DNA from: an uncultured Pedobacter sp.
Lineage (GTDB): Bacteria; Bacteroidota; Bacteroidia; Sphingobacteriales; Sphingobacteriaceae
NCBI GenBank assembly: GCA_938008555.1
Contig: CALLKE010000001.1
Coordinates: forward strand, 24,553 to 88,552
Direction of reading: 5' to 3'
Length of the DNA stretch: 64,000 nucleotides
Under the pieces are notes generated by a model. That model had not been told where the DNA came from. It did not search any database and saw only the letters and a list, made by a program, of their open reading frames with translations. Shown here piece after piece: positions 53,647-62,964 of this stretch. Made by a program: the position numbers and the translations under genes. How positions within the stretch are numbered: position 1 is the stretch's first letter; each line of letters opens with the position of its first letter.

Positions 53647-55236
53647 TTAGCTGACTTGCTCATTTAACTCGGGAACCCGATAAAACGCTTTAATATTTAA
53701 GAGTTCAACCTCTATCCCTTTTGTATATGCATTTGCTTGAAAATTATGAATAATCTCCAAGACATCATGATCGATGAAACGTGAGTTCGTTCCATCAATG
53801 GTTATTTTAGTGTTAGGCGATAAATGAGTCAATGCATACTTAATTGCGGCTTTATTTAAAAAGGATACTTCTTCAGCTAGCTTCATATTTATGATCCTTT
53901 TATCACCATTTCGCTCCATACGATAGAAATAAGGGTTACGAAGATTCGTACGTAGGATATATAAGACTCCTATTACCATGCCAATCGCGACGCCTTTCAA
54001 TAAATCTGTAAATATTACCGCCAGTACTGTAATAACGAAGGGCACAAATTGGTCTTGGCCATTTTTCCACATTTTTTGGAATAATTCAAAACGAGCTAGT
54101 TTATATCCCGTCAACAATAATATCGCCGCAAGACATGCCAATGGAATTAGATTAATGCAAGATGGAATCAATAAAAAAGAAGCTAAAAGCCAAACACCGT
54201 GTAAGATTGCACTCATTTTAGTGCTTCCCCCTGAATTCACATTAACAGAAGATCGCACAATCACTGAAGTCATGGGCAAGCCACCCAATAAACCACTCAC
54301 CATATTTCCGGCACCTTGTGCCATTAGCTCTCTATTCGTTGGTGAAACTCGTTTAATTGGATCAATTTTATCCACTGCTTCTATACTTAACAAAGTCTCC
54401 AAGCTGGCCACTATAGCAAACGTAATGGCTAGCGTCCAAACTTTAGGATTCTGAATTGCTGCGAAATTAGGAAGTCTAAACAAATCAGAAAAACCCTCCC
54501 AAGAGCTTACTACAGGTACCTGGACCAGTTGATTTGCCCTTAACGCCAGACTCGTATTTTGAAAAGCAACACCTAAAAAAATACCGGTCACTACGACTAG
54601 AAGAGGGGCTGGAATGAAACTTAACTTTTTAATCTTAGGCCAAAGAAGCAGTATAGCTAAAGAAGCGGCCGTAATGATAATTGCACCATAACTAATCTGC
54701 TTAAACGCGGCAATAATGATCGAAAAAGTATTTTGACCATTTAACTCAAAATATTCCTCAATACCCTCAAAGCTAGGATCATATCCCACTGCATGAGGGA
54801 ATTGTTTTAAAATTAGGATAATCCCAATTGCCGCTAGCATACCTTCAATTACTGCAGAAGGAAAATATGACCCAATAGTACCAGCTTTCAACAAACCAAG
54901 CAATATCTGCAATACTCCGGCCAAAACCACCGCCAACAAAAAAGTCTCATAGGTCCCTAGGCTGGTAATCGCGCCTAGAACAATCACTGTTAAACCCGCT
55001 GCAGGCCCACTAACTGATAGTTGAGATCCACTAAATAGCGATACAACGATACCTCCAACAATACCGGTCAATATACCCGAAAATAAAGGAGCTCCTGATG
55101 CTAAAGCAATGCCTAAACACAAAGGCAAGGCAACTAAAAAGACAACAATACTTGCAGGAATATCTCGTTTTAAATTTTTAGTCAGAAAGTATTTTCTAAC
55201 CCCCTGCGTAGACGCAGAATTTTGATTGAATTCCAT
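53647..55236 (-). CDS. SulP-family anion transporter, probably bicarbonate
   Basis: 529 residues. About 12-14 membrane helices begin at DIPASIVVFLVALPLCLGIALASGAP, and the SulP hallmark SVSGPAAGLTVIVLGAI follows. The C-terminal ~100 residues are a STAS domain (NTKITIDGTNSRFIDHDVLEIIHNF). SulP proteins carry sulfate, bicarbonate or dicarboxylates. The gene pair with a beta carbonic anhydrase suggests bicarbonate, which is an inference from context. Confidence 0.88.
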   Translation of the reverse strand: MEFNQNSASTQGVRKYFLTKNLKRDIPASIVVFLVALPLCLGIALASGAPLFSGILTGIVGGIVVSLFSGSQLSVSGPAAGLTVIVLGAITSLGTYETFLLAVVLAGVLQILLGLLKAGTIGSYFPSAVIEGMLAAIGIILILKQFPHAVGYDPSFEGIEEYFELNGQNTFSIIIAAFKQISYGAIIITAASLAILLLWPKIKKLSFIPAPLLVVVTGIFLGVAFQNTSLALRANQLVQVPVVSSWEGFSDLFRLPNFAAIQNPKVWTLAITFAIVASLETLLSIEAVDKIDPIKRVSPTNRELMAQGAGNMVSGLLGGLPMTSVIVRSSVNVNSGGSTKMSAILHGVWLLASFLLIPSCINLIPLACLAAILLLTGYKLARFELFQKMWKNGQDQFVPFVITVLAVIFTDLLKGVAIGMVIGVLYILRTNLRNPYFYRMERNGDKRIINMKLAEEVSFLNKAAIKYALTHLSPNTKITIDGTNSRFIDHDVLEIIHNFQANAYTKGIEVELLNIKAFYRVPELNEQVS

Positions 55237-55535
55237 AAAAAATAAATGAATAAATAATTTATCCTAAAATAATTAATCACAAAAACAGCACTTAGGGGTA
55301 TTAACCCCGATAGCATCTTATCAATAAGCATGTAGCTCATTGACAGAATAGCACACTTTCCAAGCTAAGTGAGCTCCATCAAAGGTTTGCTGCATTTTTA
55401 GAATTTAACTTAAAGTTAAATAATTAAAAAGACTATAATAAACCAAATTAATTATTCAAAATTTGTGAAGGCACTTTTAGCGGCATTCAATAATTAGAAC
55501 ACTTCAAACTTCACAAACAATAATTTAACAAACTG
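55237..55535. other. Intergenic region upstream of sulP with a palindrome
   Basis: About 300 bp. A perfect 8-1-8 palindrome (55404-55411 / 55413-55420, TTTAACTT and its complement) could be an operator. A small GGGGT/ACCCC hairpin is at 55295-55308, within the sulP leader side. No reading frame stands out. Confidence 0.35.
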
Positions 55536-55865
55536 TTAAACGTTGGGGGGTGGGGTCAAGACATCAGGATAAAAACACTGAACAATCCCTTCATTGATAA
55601 TGATAAATTCAAATAAGGTGCTTGTCACCAAACACTTCTGAAATTTGAAATGATAAAAACAGTCAAAACATTCTTTTATTGAAGCTTTCTTCGAGATATC
55701 ACCTTTGCAATCATTGTCTTCAGATTCCAGCTCTATAAACTCTATACAAACAGGCTTAGTCTGAATGCTACCAAGTACAACTCCTAAAACTGGAGCCACT
55801 ATTTTCGAAAGGCAAACAAACAAAAGTACATACTTACACAATCCTATCAGGACTTCCCTATTCAT
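55536..55865 (-). CDS. Small Cys-rich exported or membrane protein, unrecognised
   Basis: 109 residues from the ATG at 55863-55865; the frame starts three codons earlier, which a -7 box at 55884-55891 makes too close to the transcript start. The N-terminal hydrophobic segment (VLIGLCKYVLLFVCLSKIVAPVLGVVLG) is a signal anchor or signal peptide. The rest has six Cys after the hydrophobic part (VCIEF, NDCKGD, KECFDCFYHF, FQKCL, VQCFYP) and ends in DVLTPPPNV. I do not recognise a family. An exact promoter box and a TTTG 20 bp further upstream support a real gene. Confidence 0.6.
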   Translation of the reverse strand: MNREVLIGLCKYVLLFVCLSKIVAPVLGVVLGSIQTKPVCIEFIELESEDNDCKGDISKKASIKECFDCFYHFKFQKCLVTSTLFEFIIINEGIVQCFYPDVLTPPPNV

Positions 55866-55883
55866 AGCAACCATATAATGCTA

Positions 55884-55891
55884 CAAAACTA
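55884..55891 (-). promoter_or_regulatory. -7 promoter box (TAGTTTTG) with upstream TTTG
   Basis: Exact TAnnTTTG on the minus strand with a TTTG 20 bp further upstream, the expected place for the -33 element. It is the best two-part promoter match in the window. Confidence 0.6.
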
Positions 55892-56012
55892 TGCTAATTT
55901 CAGTGCCAAACCAAATTAACAAAAGAACTAGGTCAAGCTAATGGGATATAAGATGAAACTACAGCGGCTCCTCTAACAAGAAAATTAAAGGGGTAAAACA
56001 AGAATATATAAC

Positions 56013-56489
56013 CTAAAAAGTATAACGTATGGATAAGTTTAGTCCTCCACCATCAAATAGTGCCAAGGGAGCGAATTGTACTGCTGGCTTCCAATCAAGA
56101 GATAAATTGATTGGCTCTTTTTCAAATTTGTAATCTAAGCCAATGACGCCATCAATACTTATGAATAATTTTCCATTATCAACATTTTTATGTCTTTTGG
56201 AACCCAAACTACCCCCACCTCCATAATACCAAAGCAAATGAGGTAAAATATTTGTATTCATATGAACCTCATATAAACCAGTCAAGCAATAAGTGGAATA
56301 TTCGCTTCCATAAATATAGTTTAGACTAAGATCTACAGCTCTGCTTTCTGCAAGCCAAGTCTTAAACGTAAGACCATTACATGCACCAAGACGTACCCCG
56401 ATAGCATTTTTGTACGATTGGGCTTTCGTTTCAGTCCCTACTGATAAAAATAAAATGGTTGTAAAAAGAGCTATAATTAATTGTTTCAT
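56013..56489 (-). CDS. Small outer-membrane beta-barrel protein
   Basis: 158 residues from the ATG at 56487-56489, which gives a clean signal peptide (KQLIIALFTTILFLSVGTETKA); the frame extends to 56528. The mature part alternates strands and glycines (NAIGVRLGACNGLTFKTWL, LSLNYIYGSEYSTYCLTGLYEVH, GLNLSIRYTF) and ends in Phe, as outer-membrane barrels do. It resembles the small exported proteins of unknown function widespread in Bacteroidota. It lies downstream of recA on the same strand, but a long hairpin separates them. Confidence 0.75.
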   Translation of the reverse strand: MKQLIIALFTTILFLSVGTETKAQSYKNAIGVRLGACNGLTFKTWLAESRAVDLSLNYIYGSEYSTYCLTGLYEVHMNTNILPHLLWYYGGGGSLGSKRHKNVDNGKLFISIDGVIGLDYKFEKEPINLSLDWKPAVQFAPLALFDGGGLNLSIRYTF

Positions 56490-56565
56490 GCGTGTAATTT
56501 GTTTATTCATTCTTATATGTCTATTCATAACGACTCCTCTAGTTACTAGTATAAAGATTCAGATC

Positions 56566-56622
56566 AACAGCCTACCATATTTAAAAAACTTAATTCAAGT
56601 TTTTTAAATATGGTAGGCTGTT
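56566..56622. repeat. Perfect 26-bp inverted repeat downstream of recA
   Basis: Arms 56566-56591 and 56597-56622 with a 5-nt loop, about 100 bp past the recA stop. It could be the recA terminator, though it lacks a T run on that strand. The arms are longer than needed for termination. Confidence 0.75.
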
Positions 56623-56719
56623 TTAATCCCAATCACCGAAGACAATAGAAATAAAAGCATAAACTATATTTTTGTCTCTCTTGTCTTTAAGAGAAGCGAC
56701 TAAGGTCTTTGTTTAAGAA

Positions 56720-57757
56720 CTAGACCGATTCTTCTACGACCTCAGTAGTTGGCACTTTATCACCTGTAATTGCAGCTCTTATTTTTACTTCTAATTCATC
56801 CATTAAATCCGGATTATCGAGCAAAAGTTGCTTCACAGTATCCCGACCCTGTCCAAGTTTTGTAGAACCGTAACTAAACCAAGAGCCGGACTTTTTAATA
56901 ATTTCAAAATCAACTCCTAGATCAATGATCTCGCCCACTTTTGAAATACCTTCTCCAAACATGATATCAAACTCAGCGATACGAAAAGGGGGAGCCACTT
57001 TATTTTTCACAATTTTCACCTTCACACGATTCCCAAATATTTCATCGCTATCCTTAATCTGAGAAATACGACGAATATCAAGGCGAACAGAGGCATAAAA
57101 TTTCAATGCATTTCCACCCGTTGTGGTTTCGGGGCTGCCATACATTACACCAATTTTATCACGTAATTGATTAATAAAAATGCAACAGCAACCTGTTTTT
57201 GATATTGTTCCGGTGAGTTTACGCAACGCCTGAGACATTAAGCGAGCTTGAAGCCCCATTTTTGAATCGCCCATCTCACCTTCAATTTCACCTTTAGGTA
57301 CCAAAGCGGCCACAGAGTCGATCACAATAATATCAATAGCTCCTGAGCGGATTAGGTTATCTGCTATTTCTAGCGCTTGTTCTCCATTATCAGGTTGAGA
57401 GATCAGTAGATTTTCTACATCAACACCCAACTTTTTCGCATAAAATTTATCAAAAGCATGCTCTGCATCAATAAAAGCAGCTATTCCACCTTTCTTCTGA
57501 GATTCTGCAATCGCGTGAATAGCCAATGTAGTTTTTCCAGAAGATTCTGGTCCATAGATCTCAATCACTCGACCTTTTGGGAAACCACCGATACCTAGTG
57601 CGATATCTAATCCGAGGGATCCTGTGGATATTGATTCAACTGCGTCAATCACAGAATCACCTAACTTCATGATGGTCCCTTTGCCATAGGATTTTTCAAG
57701 TCTATCTAATGTAAGCTGTAAGGCTTTCAGCTTATCCGGATTAGTCATATTACTCAT
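56720..57757 (-). CDS. recA: Recombinase RecA
   Basis: 345 residues. Forms filaments on single-stranded DNA for strand exchange and the SOS response. Walker A is GPESSGKTT (69-77), Walker B is the [12 protein letters not shown] strand, and loop L2 is in [37 protein letters not shown]. The C-terminus is acidic ([11 protein letters not shown]). An exact -7 box at 57794-57801 gives a leader of ~30 nt. I see no LexA box that I would defend. Confidence 0.97.
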   Translation of the reverse strand: MSNMTNPDKLKALQLTLDRLEKSYGKGTIMKLGDSVIDAVESISTGSLGLDIALGIGGFPKGRVIEIYGPESSGKTTLAIHAIAESQKKGGIAAFIDAEHAFDKFYAKKLGVDVENLLISQPDNGEQALEIADNLIRSGAIDIIVIDSVAALVPKGEIEGEMGDSKMGLQARLMSQALRKLTGTISKTGCCCIFINQLRDKIGVMYGSPETTTGGNALKFYASVRLDIRRISQIKDSDEIFGNRVKVKIVKNKVAPPFRIAEFDIMFGEGISKVGEIIDLGVDFEIIKKSGSWFSYGSTKLGQGRDTVKQLLLDNPDLMDELEVKIRAAITGDKVPTTEVVEESV

Positions 57758-57793
57758 TATTTTAGTTTATTTAATGATCAAAATTGGATAAAG

Positions 57794-57801
57794 CAAATGT
57801 A
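57794..57801 (-). promoter_or_regulatory. -7 promoter box (TACATTTG) of recA
   Basis: Exact TAnnTTTG on the minus strand, 37 nt ahead of the recA ATG. Confidence 0.55.
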
Positions 57802-57865
57802 ATACTAAAAAAATTAGGAAAAGATTAAAATTAATTTTAAATATTAAATGCTTTTAAATTTCATC

Positions 57866-57886
57866 AAAAAGCCATCTTTTTTGGCT
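57866..57886 (-). terminator. Probable terminator of fabI
   Basis: Read on the minus strand: AGCCA, a 7-nt A-rich loop, TGGCT, then TTTTT, 37 nt past the fabI stop. The stem is short but has the T run expected of a rho-independent terminator. Confidence 0.55.
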
Positions 57887-57922
57887 ATTAAGCCTGTCAA
57901 AACTAAATTAAAAGGGCCCTTA

Positions 57923-58735
57923 CTATTCTCCCATTTGCTCAATAACCGCTGGTGTAACTCCCGTAAATGAAAAACCACCATCATGAAACAGATTTTGCAT
58001 AGTAACCATACGTGTAAGATCAGAAAACAAGCTTACCACATAGGCTGCACATTGGTCGCTTGTTGCATTACCAAGAGGTGACATCTTCTCTGCATAATTA
58101 ATGAATCCGTCAAAACCTTTCACACCTGAACCTGCTGTAGTACGTGTTGGCGATTGAGAAATAGTGTTGATACGCACATGTTTTTTAACCCCGTAATGAT
58201 AGCCAAAACTTCTAGTAATACTTTCCAATAAAGCTTTTGCATCAGCCATATCGTTATAATCGGGGAATACACGTTGCGCAGCAATATATGTAAGCGCAAC
58301 CACCGATCCCCACTCATTGATCGCATCATGTTTCATGGCTGTTTGTAAAACCCGGTGTAAACTCATGGCAGAAATATCCATTGTTTTGTGCATAAAGTCG
58401 TAGTTCGATTGTGTATAATGAATGCCTTTACGCACATTCGGGCTCATGCCAATAGAATGTAAAATAAAATCAACTCCGCCGCCAAAATGTTCCCTTGTCT
58501 TTGTAAAAAGGCTATCTAAATCCTCCATATTGGTTACATCTGCTGGAAAAACAGGAGCTTTGCATTCTTTGGCAAGCTTGTCGATCTCTCCCATGCGTAA
58601 AGCAATAGGAGCATTCGTTAGTACAATCTCGGCACCCTCAGCTATGCAATATTGTGCAGTTTTCCAAGCGATTGATCTTTCATCCAGAGCACCAAATATG
58701 ATTCCTTTTTTGCCTTTTAATAAGTTATAAGCCAT
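57923..58735 (-). CDS. fabI: Enoyl-[acyl-carrier-protein] reductase (NADH)
   Basis: 270 residues. Reduces enoyl-ACP in the last step of each fatty-acid elongation cycle. FabI features are clear: LKGKKGIIFGALDERSIAW at the start, LHSIGMSPN in the middle, the catalytic Tyr/Lys pair in VFPDYNDMADAKAL and the substrate loop GSGVKGFDGFINYAEKMSPL. It is a short-chain-dehydrogenase fold enzyme and the usual target of triclosan-type inhibitors. It lies 63 bp downstream of recN. Confidence 0.96.
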   Translation of the reverse strand: MAYNLLKGKKGIIFGALDERSIAWKTAQYCIAEGAEIVLTNAPIALRMGEIDKLAKECKAPVFPADVTNMEDLDSLFTKTREHFGGGVDFILHSIGMSPNVRKGIHYTQSNYDFMHKTMDISAMSLHRVLQTAMKHDAINEWGSVVALTYIAAQRVFPDYNDMADAKALLESITRSFGYHYGVKKHVRINTISQSPTRTTAGSGVKGFDGFINYAEKMSPLGNATSDQCAAYVVSLFSDLTRMVTMQNLFHDGGFSFTGVTPAVIEQMGE

Positions 58736-58798
58736 GTTTACTTGTAATTAGATTTTAAAAAGCCAAAGGTGGCAAAAGATTTCAAGATATACCTCGAG

Positions 58799-60460
58799 CT
58801 AAACGGATAAAAGTTCTTTGGCATTTTGAAGTGCGTAAGCTCCTGGATTCTCACCACTCAGCATTTGGGCAATTTCAAACACACGTGTTGGTTCATCTAA
58901 TTGCTTAATATTTGTACGGGTGCTATCGTGTTGCTCATCTTTATAAACACGATAATGTGCTTTACCTCTACTAGCTATCTGAGGCAGATGAGTGATGGCT
59001 ATCACTTGCATGTTTTCAGCCAATTTCTCCATGACAGCACCTACTCTCAAAGCTACTTCACCTGATATGCCCGTGTCAATTTCATCAAAAATAATTGTCG
59101 GTAAGGCTGTATGACGAGCGATTAAAGATTTAATACTCAACATCAGGCGAGACAATTCGCCTCCAGAAGCTACTTTGCTCAATGGTAAAGGGATTTGACC
59201 TTTGTTGGCACTAAATAAAAACTGAACTAAATCAAGTCCCGTACTATTTAATTGGCTTTTGGCCTGTACTTCATTTTTTATTTTCAGGACTGCATTAGGC
59301 ATACCCACTTCCATTAATGTTTGTTGAATTTGCAATTCAAGCTGTGGGATTACTTGATTTCGTTTATTACTTAGATCAGTAGCCATATTGATCAATTGGC
59401 CATACAATCGACTTTCTTCAGCTCTCAGTCTCTCAATTTCTTCATCACAAAATAAGATGGCATTTAACTTTTGAGCGATTGCGTCCTTCACGAGCAACAG
59501 TTCAGAGTTCGTATTTACCTGATGCTTTTTCTGCAAACTGTATAAAAGACTTAATCGATCACTTATTTCGCTAGAACGAGTTTCATTTGTTTGGGTTTGT
59601 TGTTCTATTTGACTTATTTCTGAAGCGATATCTTTAATCTCAATCAAACTACTATTTAAACGCTTGACTAATGATTCAATTTCAGATTGATGCCTTTGCG
59701 CCTGTTGTAGATTCTGAGATACTTCTTTTAGCTGTACCACTACGGCTTGTTCATGATCAGACAAAAGATAGCATGCTCGAGCAAGATTTCGCTTAATATC
59801 CTCTACATGTATCAATCTATCCAATTCTTGTTCCAACTGTTCTTGTTCGCCTTCTTTAAGATTCGATTGATCTAATTCATCGAATAAAAATTGATGGTAA
59901 TCCTGATCAGTTTTAGCCTGGCTATTCGCTCGCTCAATCTCTTTTAATTGAGTTGTAAACTGTCTGTATAATTTATAAGTACGTTGATATAAGTGCAGCG
60001 CGGATTGATTTTCTGCTATAGTATCCAACACAAATAGTTGAAAATCTCCATTATTGATCTCCAACGTTGCATGCTGAGAGTGAACATCGATAAGTTGCTC
60101 GCCCAACTGCTTCAATATATGAAGAGTAACAGGTGTATCGTTGATAAAAGCGCGCGATTTTCCATCCGATAAAATCTCTCTTCTTAGAATGGTTTCCTCC
60201 TCATAGTCCAAATCGTGATCCAAAAAAAAGTCAGTTAAGTGATATTCTTTTATCTGAAAATAGCCCTCAATCACACATTTTTTTTGCTGATTAAAAAAGT
60301 ATTTACTGTCTACACGTTGACCAAGAATGAGGGATAGTGCACCTAAAATAATAGACTTACCTGCTCCCGTCTCACCCGTTAGAATATTTAGTTCCTTCGA
60401 AAATGAGATGTCCAGTGTATCAATTAAGGTGTAATTACGAATGACTAAACGACTGAGCAT
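58799..60460 (-). CDS. recN: DNA repair protein RecN
   Basis: 553 residues, SMC-like ATPase acting in double-strand-break repair. Walker A is NILTGETGAGKSIILGALSLILG (about 25-47). A long coiled-coil with Gln/Glu-rich helices spans about 165-390 (FLFDELDQSNLKEGEQEQLEQEL and on). The signature motif SKVASGGELSRLMLSIKSL and Walker B PTIIFDEIDTGISGEVA are near the C-terminus. It follows DUF4835, coaBC, rpoZ and bamD on the same strand, a conserved Bacteroidota order. Confidence 0.96.
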   Translation of the reverse strand: MLSRLVIRNYTLIDTLDISFSKELNILTGETGAGKSIILGALSLILGQRVDSKYFFNQQKKCVIEGYFQIKEYHLTDFFLDHDLDYEEETILRREILSDGKSRAFINDTPVTLHILKQLGEQLIDVHSQHATLEINNGDFQLFVLDTIAENQSALHLYQRTYKLYRQFTTQLKEIERANSQAKTDQDYHQFLFDELDQSNLKEGEQEQLEQELDRLIHVEDIKRNLARACYLLSDHEQAVVVQLKEVSQNLQQAQRHQSEIESLVKRLNSSLIEIKDIASEISQIEQQTQTNETRSSEISDRLSLLYSLQKKHQVNTNSELLLVKDAIAQKLNAILFCDEEIERLRAEESRLYGQLINMATDLSNKRNQVIPQLELQIQQTLMEVGMPNAVLKIKNEVQAKSQLNSTGLDLVQFLFSANKGQIPLPLSKVASGGELSRLMLSIKSLIARHTALPTIIFDEIDTGISGEVALRVGAVMEKLAENMQVIAITHLPQIASRGKAHYRVYKDEQHDSTRTNIKQLDEPTRVFEIAQMLSGENPGAYALQNAKELLSV

Positions 60461-60524
60461 AAGAAAATAAAAGTCTAGAAATTGTATTTGTTAGATACGT
60501 ATATCTTAGTCTATAGTGATACCG

Positions 60525-61418
60525 TTATTTTTTTAGGGCATCATATTTAAATCCGTTGGATGGATCAATCTGGGTCAAGATGGAATAAGCTCTCATTCGA
60601 TCATCTACATCAGCTAAGCTTAAAACACCCACTATCTCATCAACTTTTGCCGAAATAAAAAGCTGACTTAACATATTCCCCTGTCTCTGCCTATCAATTG
60701 TTTGTAGTTGAGCCAACGTTGTCAAAATAGCTTTTCTACCTTCAAAAGGATTGGTAGCCATTACATCTAACCCTTGTCTGTGATATATGTATAGGCCCTC
60801 ACGAATAGGGCTATAATCTCTATTTGAAAAATTTTCCGATAACCAGTATCGATTTCTATAGCTATCAACAGCTTTCCAGCCTTTATCTGTAGTACTTTGT
60901 GCAGCATTCAACACATTTTGTGCTCGATTATAAAGTATTGTCCCTCCTAGTTTTGAGAATGTATCATAGTCCATCCCCACAATAGTAAGGGCATAAAACC
61001 CTAATAGTGAACTTAGATTACTGGTATAACTTTGTTCCGAAAAATCCAAAGGCTGACCTTGCAAATACGAAAAATTAAAATCCTTATCATAAATATTCAA
61101 AATGGTACTATTATAAGCGGTTCCATATACGGGCCTACTCGACTGTATTTGGGCTTCTGCCGTAAATGCAGTCGCTCCATCCCACGCAGTAAGGGTGATC
61201 ACGAAACTGCAATCAATTCGTTCTTGCGACTTCAAGATATCATCTGTCCATTTTTTATTATTGAGAAAGTCGTTGATCGCTTTTTCAAGTGCATCAAACG
61301 TAGTTTTATTGACGGCGGGTAAAGTTGGATACAGTAACTTTACCTGAGCATTTAGATCTTGAGAGAATGCACCACTAAGAGAGAGTAAAACAAGTCCACA
61401 AAAAAAAAGATATTTCAT
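60525..61418 (-). CDS. DUF4835 family exported protein
   Basis: 297 residues from the ATG at 61416-61418, which overlaps the coaBC stop by ATGA and starts a clean signal peptide (KYLFFCGLVLLSLSGAFSQ); the frame reaches 61457. The mature part opens with LNAQVKLLYPTLPAVNKTTFDALEKAINDFLNNKKW, the conserved start of DUF4835. The family is Bacteroidota-specific and uncharacterised. Its fixed place between coaBC and recN and the 4-nt overlap suggest translation coupled to coaBC. Confidence 0.9.
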   Translation of the reverse strand: MKYLFFCGLVLLSLSGAFSQDLNAQVKLLYPTLPAVNKTTFDALEKAINDFLNNKKWTDDILKSQERIDCSFVITLTAWDGATAFTAEAQIQSSRPVYGTAYNSTILNIYDKDFNFSYLQGQPLDFSEQSYTSNLSSLLGFYALTIVGMDYDTFSKLGGTILYNRAQNVLNAAQSTTDKGWKAVDSYRNRYWLSENFSNRDYSPIREGLYIYHRQGLDVMATNPFEGRKAILTTLAQLQTIDRQRQGNMLSQLFISAKVDEIVGVLSLADVDDRMRAYSILTQIDPSNGFKYDALKK

Positions 61419-62620
61419 ACGGATTGAAAAGAGCATAAAGCTACTATTTTCTGACAAATATCCTTTGCGACTTCTCTTTTTGATTTAAGCTCAATTACTT
61501 CTTTGTGATGCTGGCGATCAATAATAGTTACCCGATTCGTATCACCCTTGAAGCCAGCCCCCTCATCTCTCAATGAATTTAGTACAATCAGATCTAGATT
61601 TTTATTTTCAAGTTTTTGAATGGCGTTGGCTTCCTCATCCATTGTCTCTAGTGCAAATCCAACCAAGATTTGTCCATTTTTTTTATTTTTCCCCAGGGTG
61701 GCAAGAATATCAATGGTTTTAATGAGTTTGATTTGGATCTCGTCCGATTCTTTTTTAATCTTCTCCGATGATATATTTTGGGGACGATAGTCTGCAACAG
61801 CTGCACACATCACAATGATATCAGTGTCATTGAACAGATTCTTTGTTGCTACATACATCTCCTCTGCAGAGGTAACATCAATCTGATTCACTTCGGGAAG
61901 TGCATCAAGCGAGGTAGGACCACTAACTAATGTAACATCGGCACCCAAATCTGCTAATACCTTTGCAATAGCATATCCCATTTTCCCTGACGAATGATTA
62001 CCAATAAATCGTACAGGATCTATCGGCTCATATGTTGGGCCTGCTGTTACAAGTGCTTTTTTACCAGTTAGTGTTTTTTTTTTAGAGCCATCGACAATAA
62101 ACTCGATGATTTTTTCAGGCTCTTCCATTCTACCTTCTCCAATCAAACCACTTGCTAATTCACCATGAGTGGGTTTAATCAAGATATTTCCAAAAGAGAG
62201 TAACTTACTAACATTCTGCTGTGTAGCTGAATGCTTCCACATATCTAGATCCATTGCTGGAGCAAAGTATACTGGGCATTTTGCTGAGAGATAAACTGCA
62301 GAAAGCAAATTATCACATAAACCATTTGCAAGTTTAGCAAGTGTATTTGCACTCAATGGCGCTACGACTAGTAGGTCAGCCCATAATGCTAGATCTACAT
62401 GATTACTCCACTCGCCCGTATCGGCCTTAAAGTAATCTATTAGAACTGGATTTTTTGAAAGCGTAGCAAGTGTAAGAGGTGTGATGAAATTGGTAGCATC
62501 TTTGGTCATAATGACCTTGACATTAGCTTCACTCTTCACTAGCAAGCGGACTAAAAAAGCTGCTTTATAACTAGCAATTCCACCACAGACACCTAATATT
62601 ATGTTCTTATCTTTAAGCAT
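61415..62620 (-). CDS. coaBC: Bifunctional phosphopantothenoylcysteine decarboxylase / phosphopantothenate-cysteine ligase
   Basis: 401 residues. Carries two consecutive steps of coenzyme A synthesis. The N-terminal flavoprotein CoaC domain (IILGVCGGIASYKAAFLVRLL, active His in SNHVDLALWADLLVVAPLSANTLAK, PAMDLDMW) is followed by the CoaB ligase domain (LVTAGPTYEPIDPVRFIGNHSSGKMGYAIA and the CTP/ATP site near 290). It belongs to the bamD-rpoZ-coaBC-DUF4835-recN run, and ends in an ATGA overlap with DUF4835. Confidence 0.96.
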   Translation of the reverse strand: MLKDKNIILGVCGGIASYKAAFLVRLLVKSEANVKVIMTKDATNFITPLTLATLSKNPVLIDYFKADTGEWSNHVDLALWADLLVVAPLSANTLAKLANGLCDNLLSAVYLSAKCPVYFAPAMDLDMWKHSATQQNVSKLLSFGNILIKPTHGELASGLIGEGRMEEPEKIIEFIVDGSKKKTLTGKKALVTAGPTYEPIDPVRFIGNHSSGKMGYAIAKVLADLGADVTLVSGPTSLDALPEVNQIDVTSAEEMYVATKNLFNDTDIIVMCAAVADYRPQNISSEKIKKESDEIQIKLIKTIDILATLGKNKKNGQILVGFALETMDEEANAIQKLENKNLDLIVLNSLRDEGAGFKGDTNRVTIIDRQHHKEVIELKSKREVAKDICQKIVALCSFQSV

Positions 62621-62640
62621 AAGACTATGCTAAAAACAAA

Positions 62641-62964
62641 TTAATTCTGTTCTTTTGATGGGTTTCTATAGTAAACTTTTGCGTTTAAAAATTCATCTAT
62701 CGCAACTAAGGTAGGCTTAGGCATTTGCTCATACTGCTTGGACACTTCTATTTGCTCTCGGTTTTCAAAAACTTCTTCCAAATTATCACTAGATGAGGTG
62801 AATTCCGCCAATTTACTCTGAAGTTCTTCTTTCATAGTATTTGCAACTTGATTGGCGCGCTTTGAGATAACAACAATTGACTCATAAATATTATTAGTCA
62901 TTACATCCAATTGACGTACGTCACGTGTGACAGTGCTGTGTGCTACGGTGCTTTTATTATTCAT
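62641..62964 (-). CDS. rpoZ: RNA polymerase omega subunit, Bacteroidota type
   Basis: 107 residues. Omega helps assemble RNA polymerase. The core MTNNIYESIVVISKRANQVANTMKEEL (about 22-48) matches the RpoZ/Rpb6 helix pair in its Bacteroidota form. The rest is an acidic middle and a basic tail (RNPSKEQN). Its ATG overlaps the bamD stop by 4 nt (62961-62964), so translation is coupled. coaBC follows 20 bp later. Confidence 0.9.
   Translation of the reverse strand: MNNKSTVAHSTVTRDVRQLDVMTNNIYESIVVISKRANQVANTMKEELQSKLAEFTSSSDNLEEVFENREQIEVSKQYEQMPKPTLVAIDEFLNAKVYYRNPSKEQN

Noticed and set aside
53978..54454. 158-residue open frame antisense to the SulP transporter gene
   Set aside because: Overlaps conserved membrane helices of SulP; no start context or recognisable domain.
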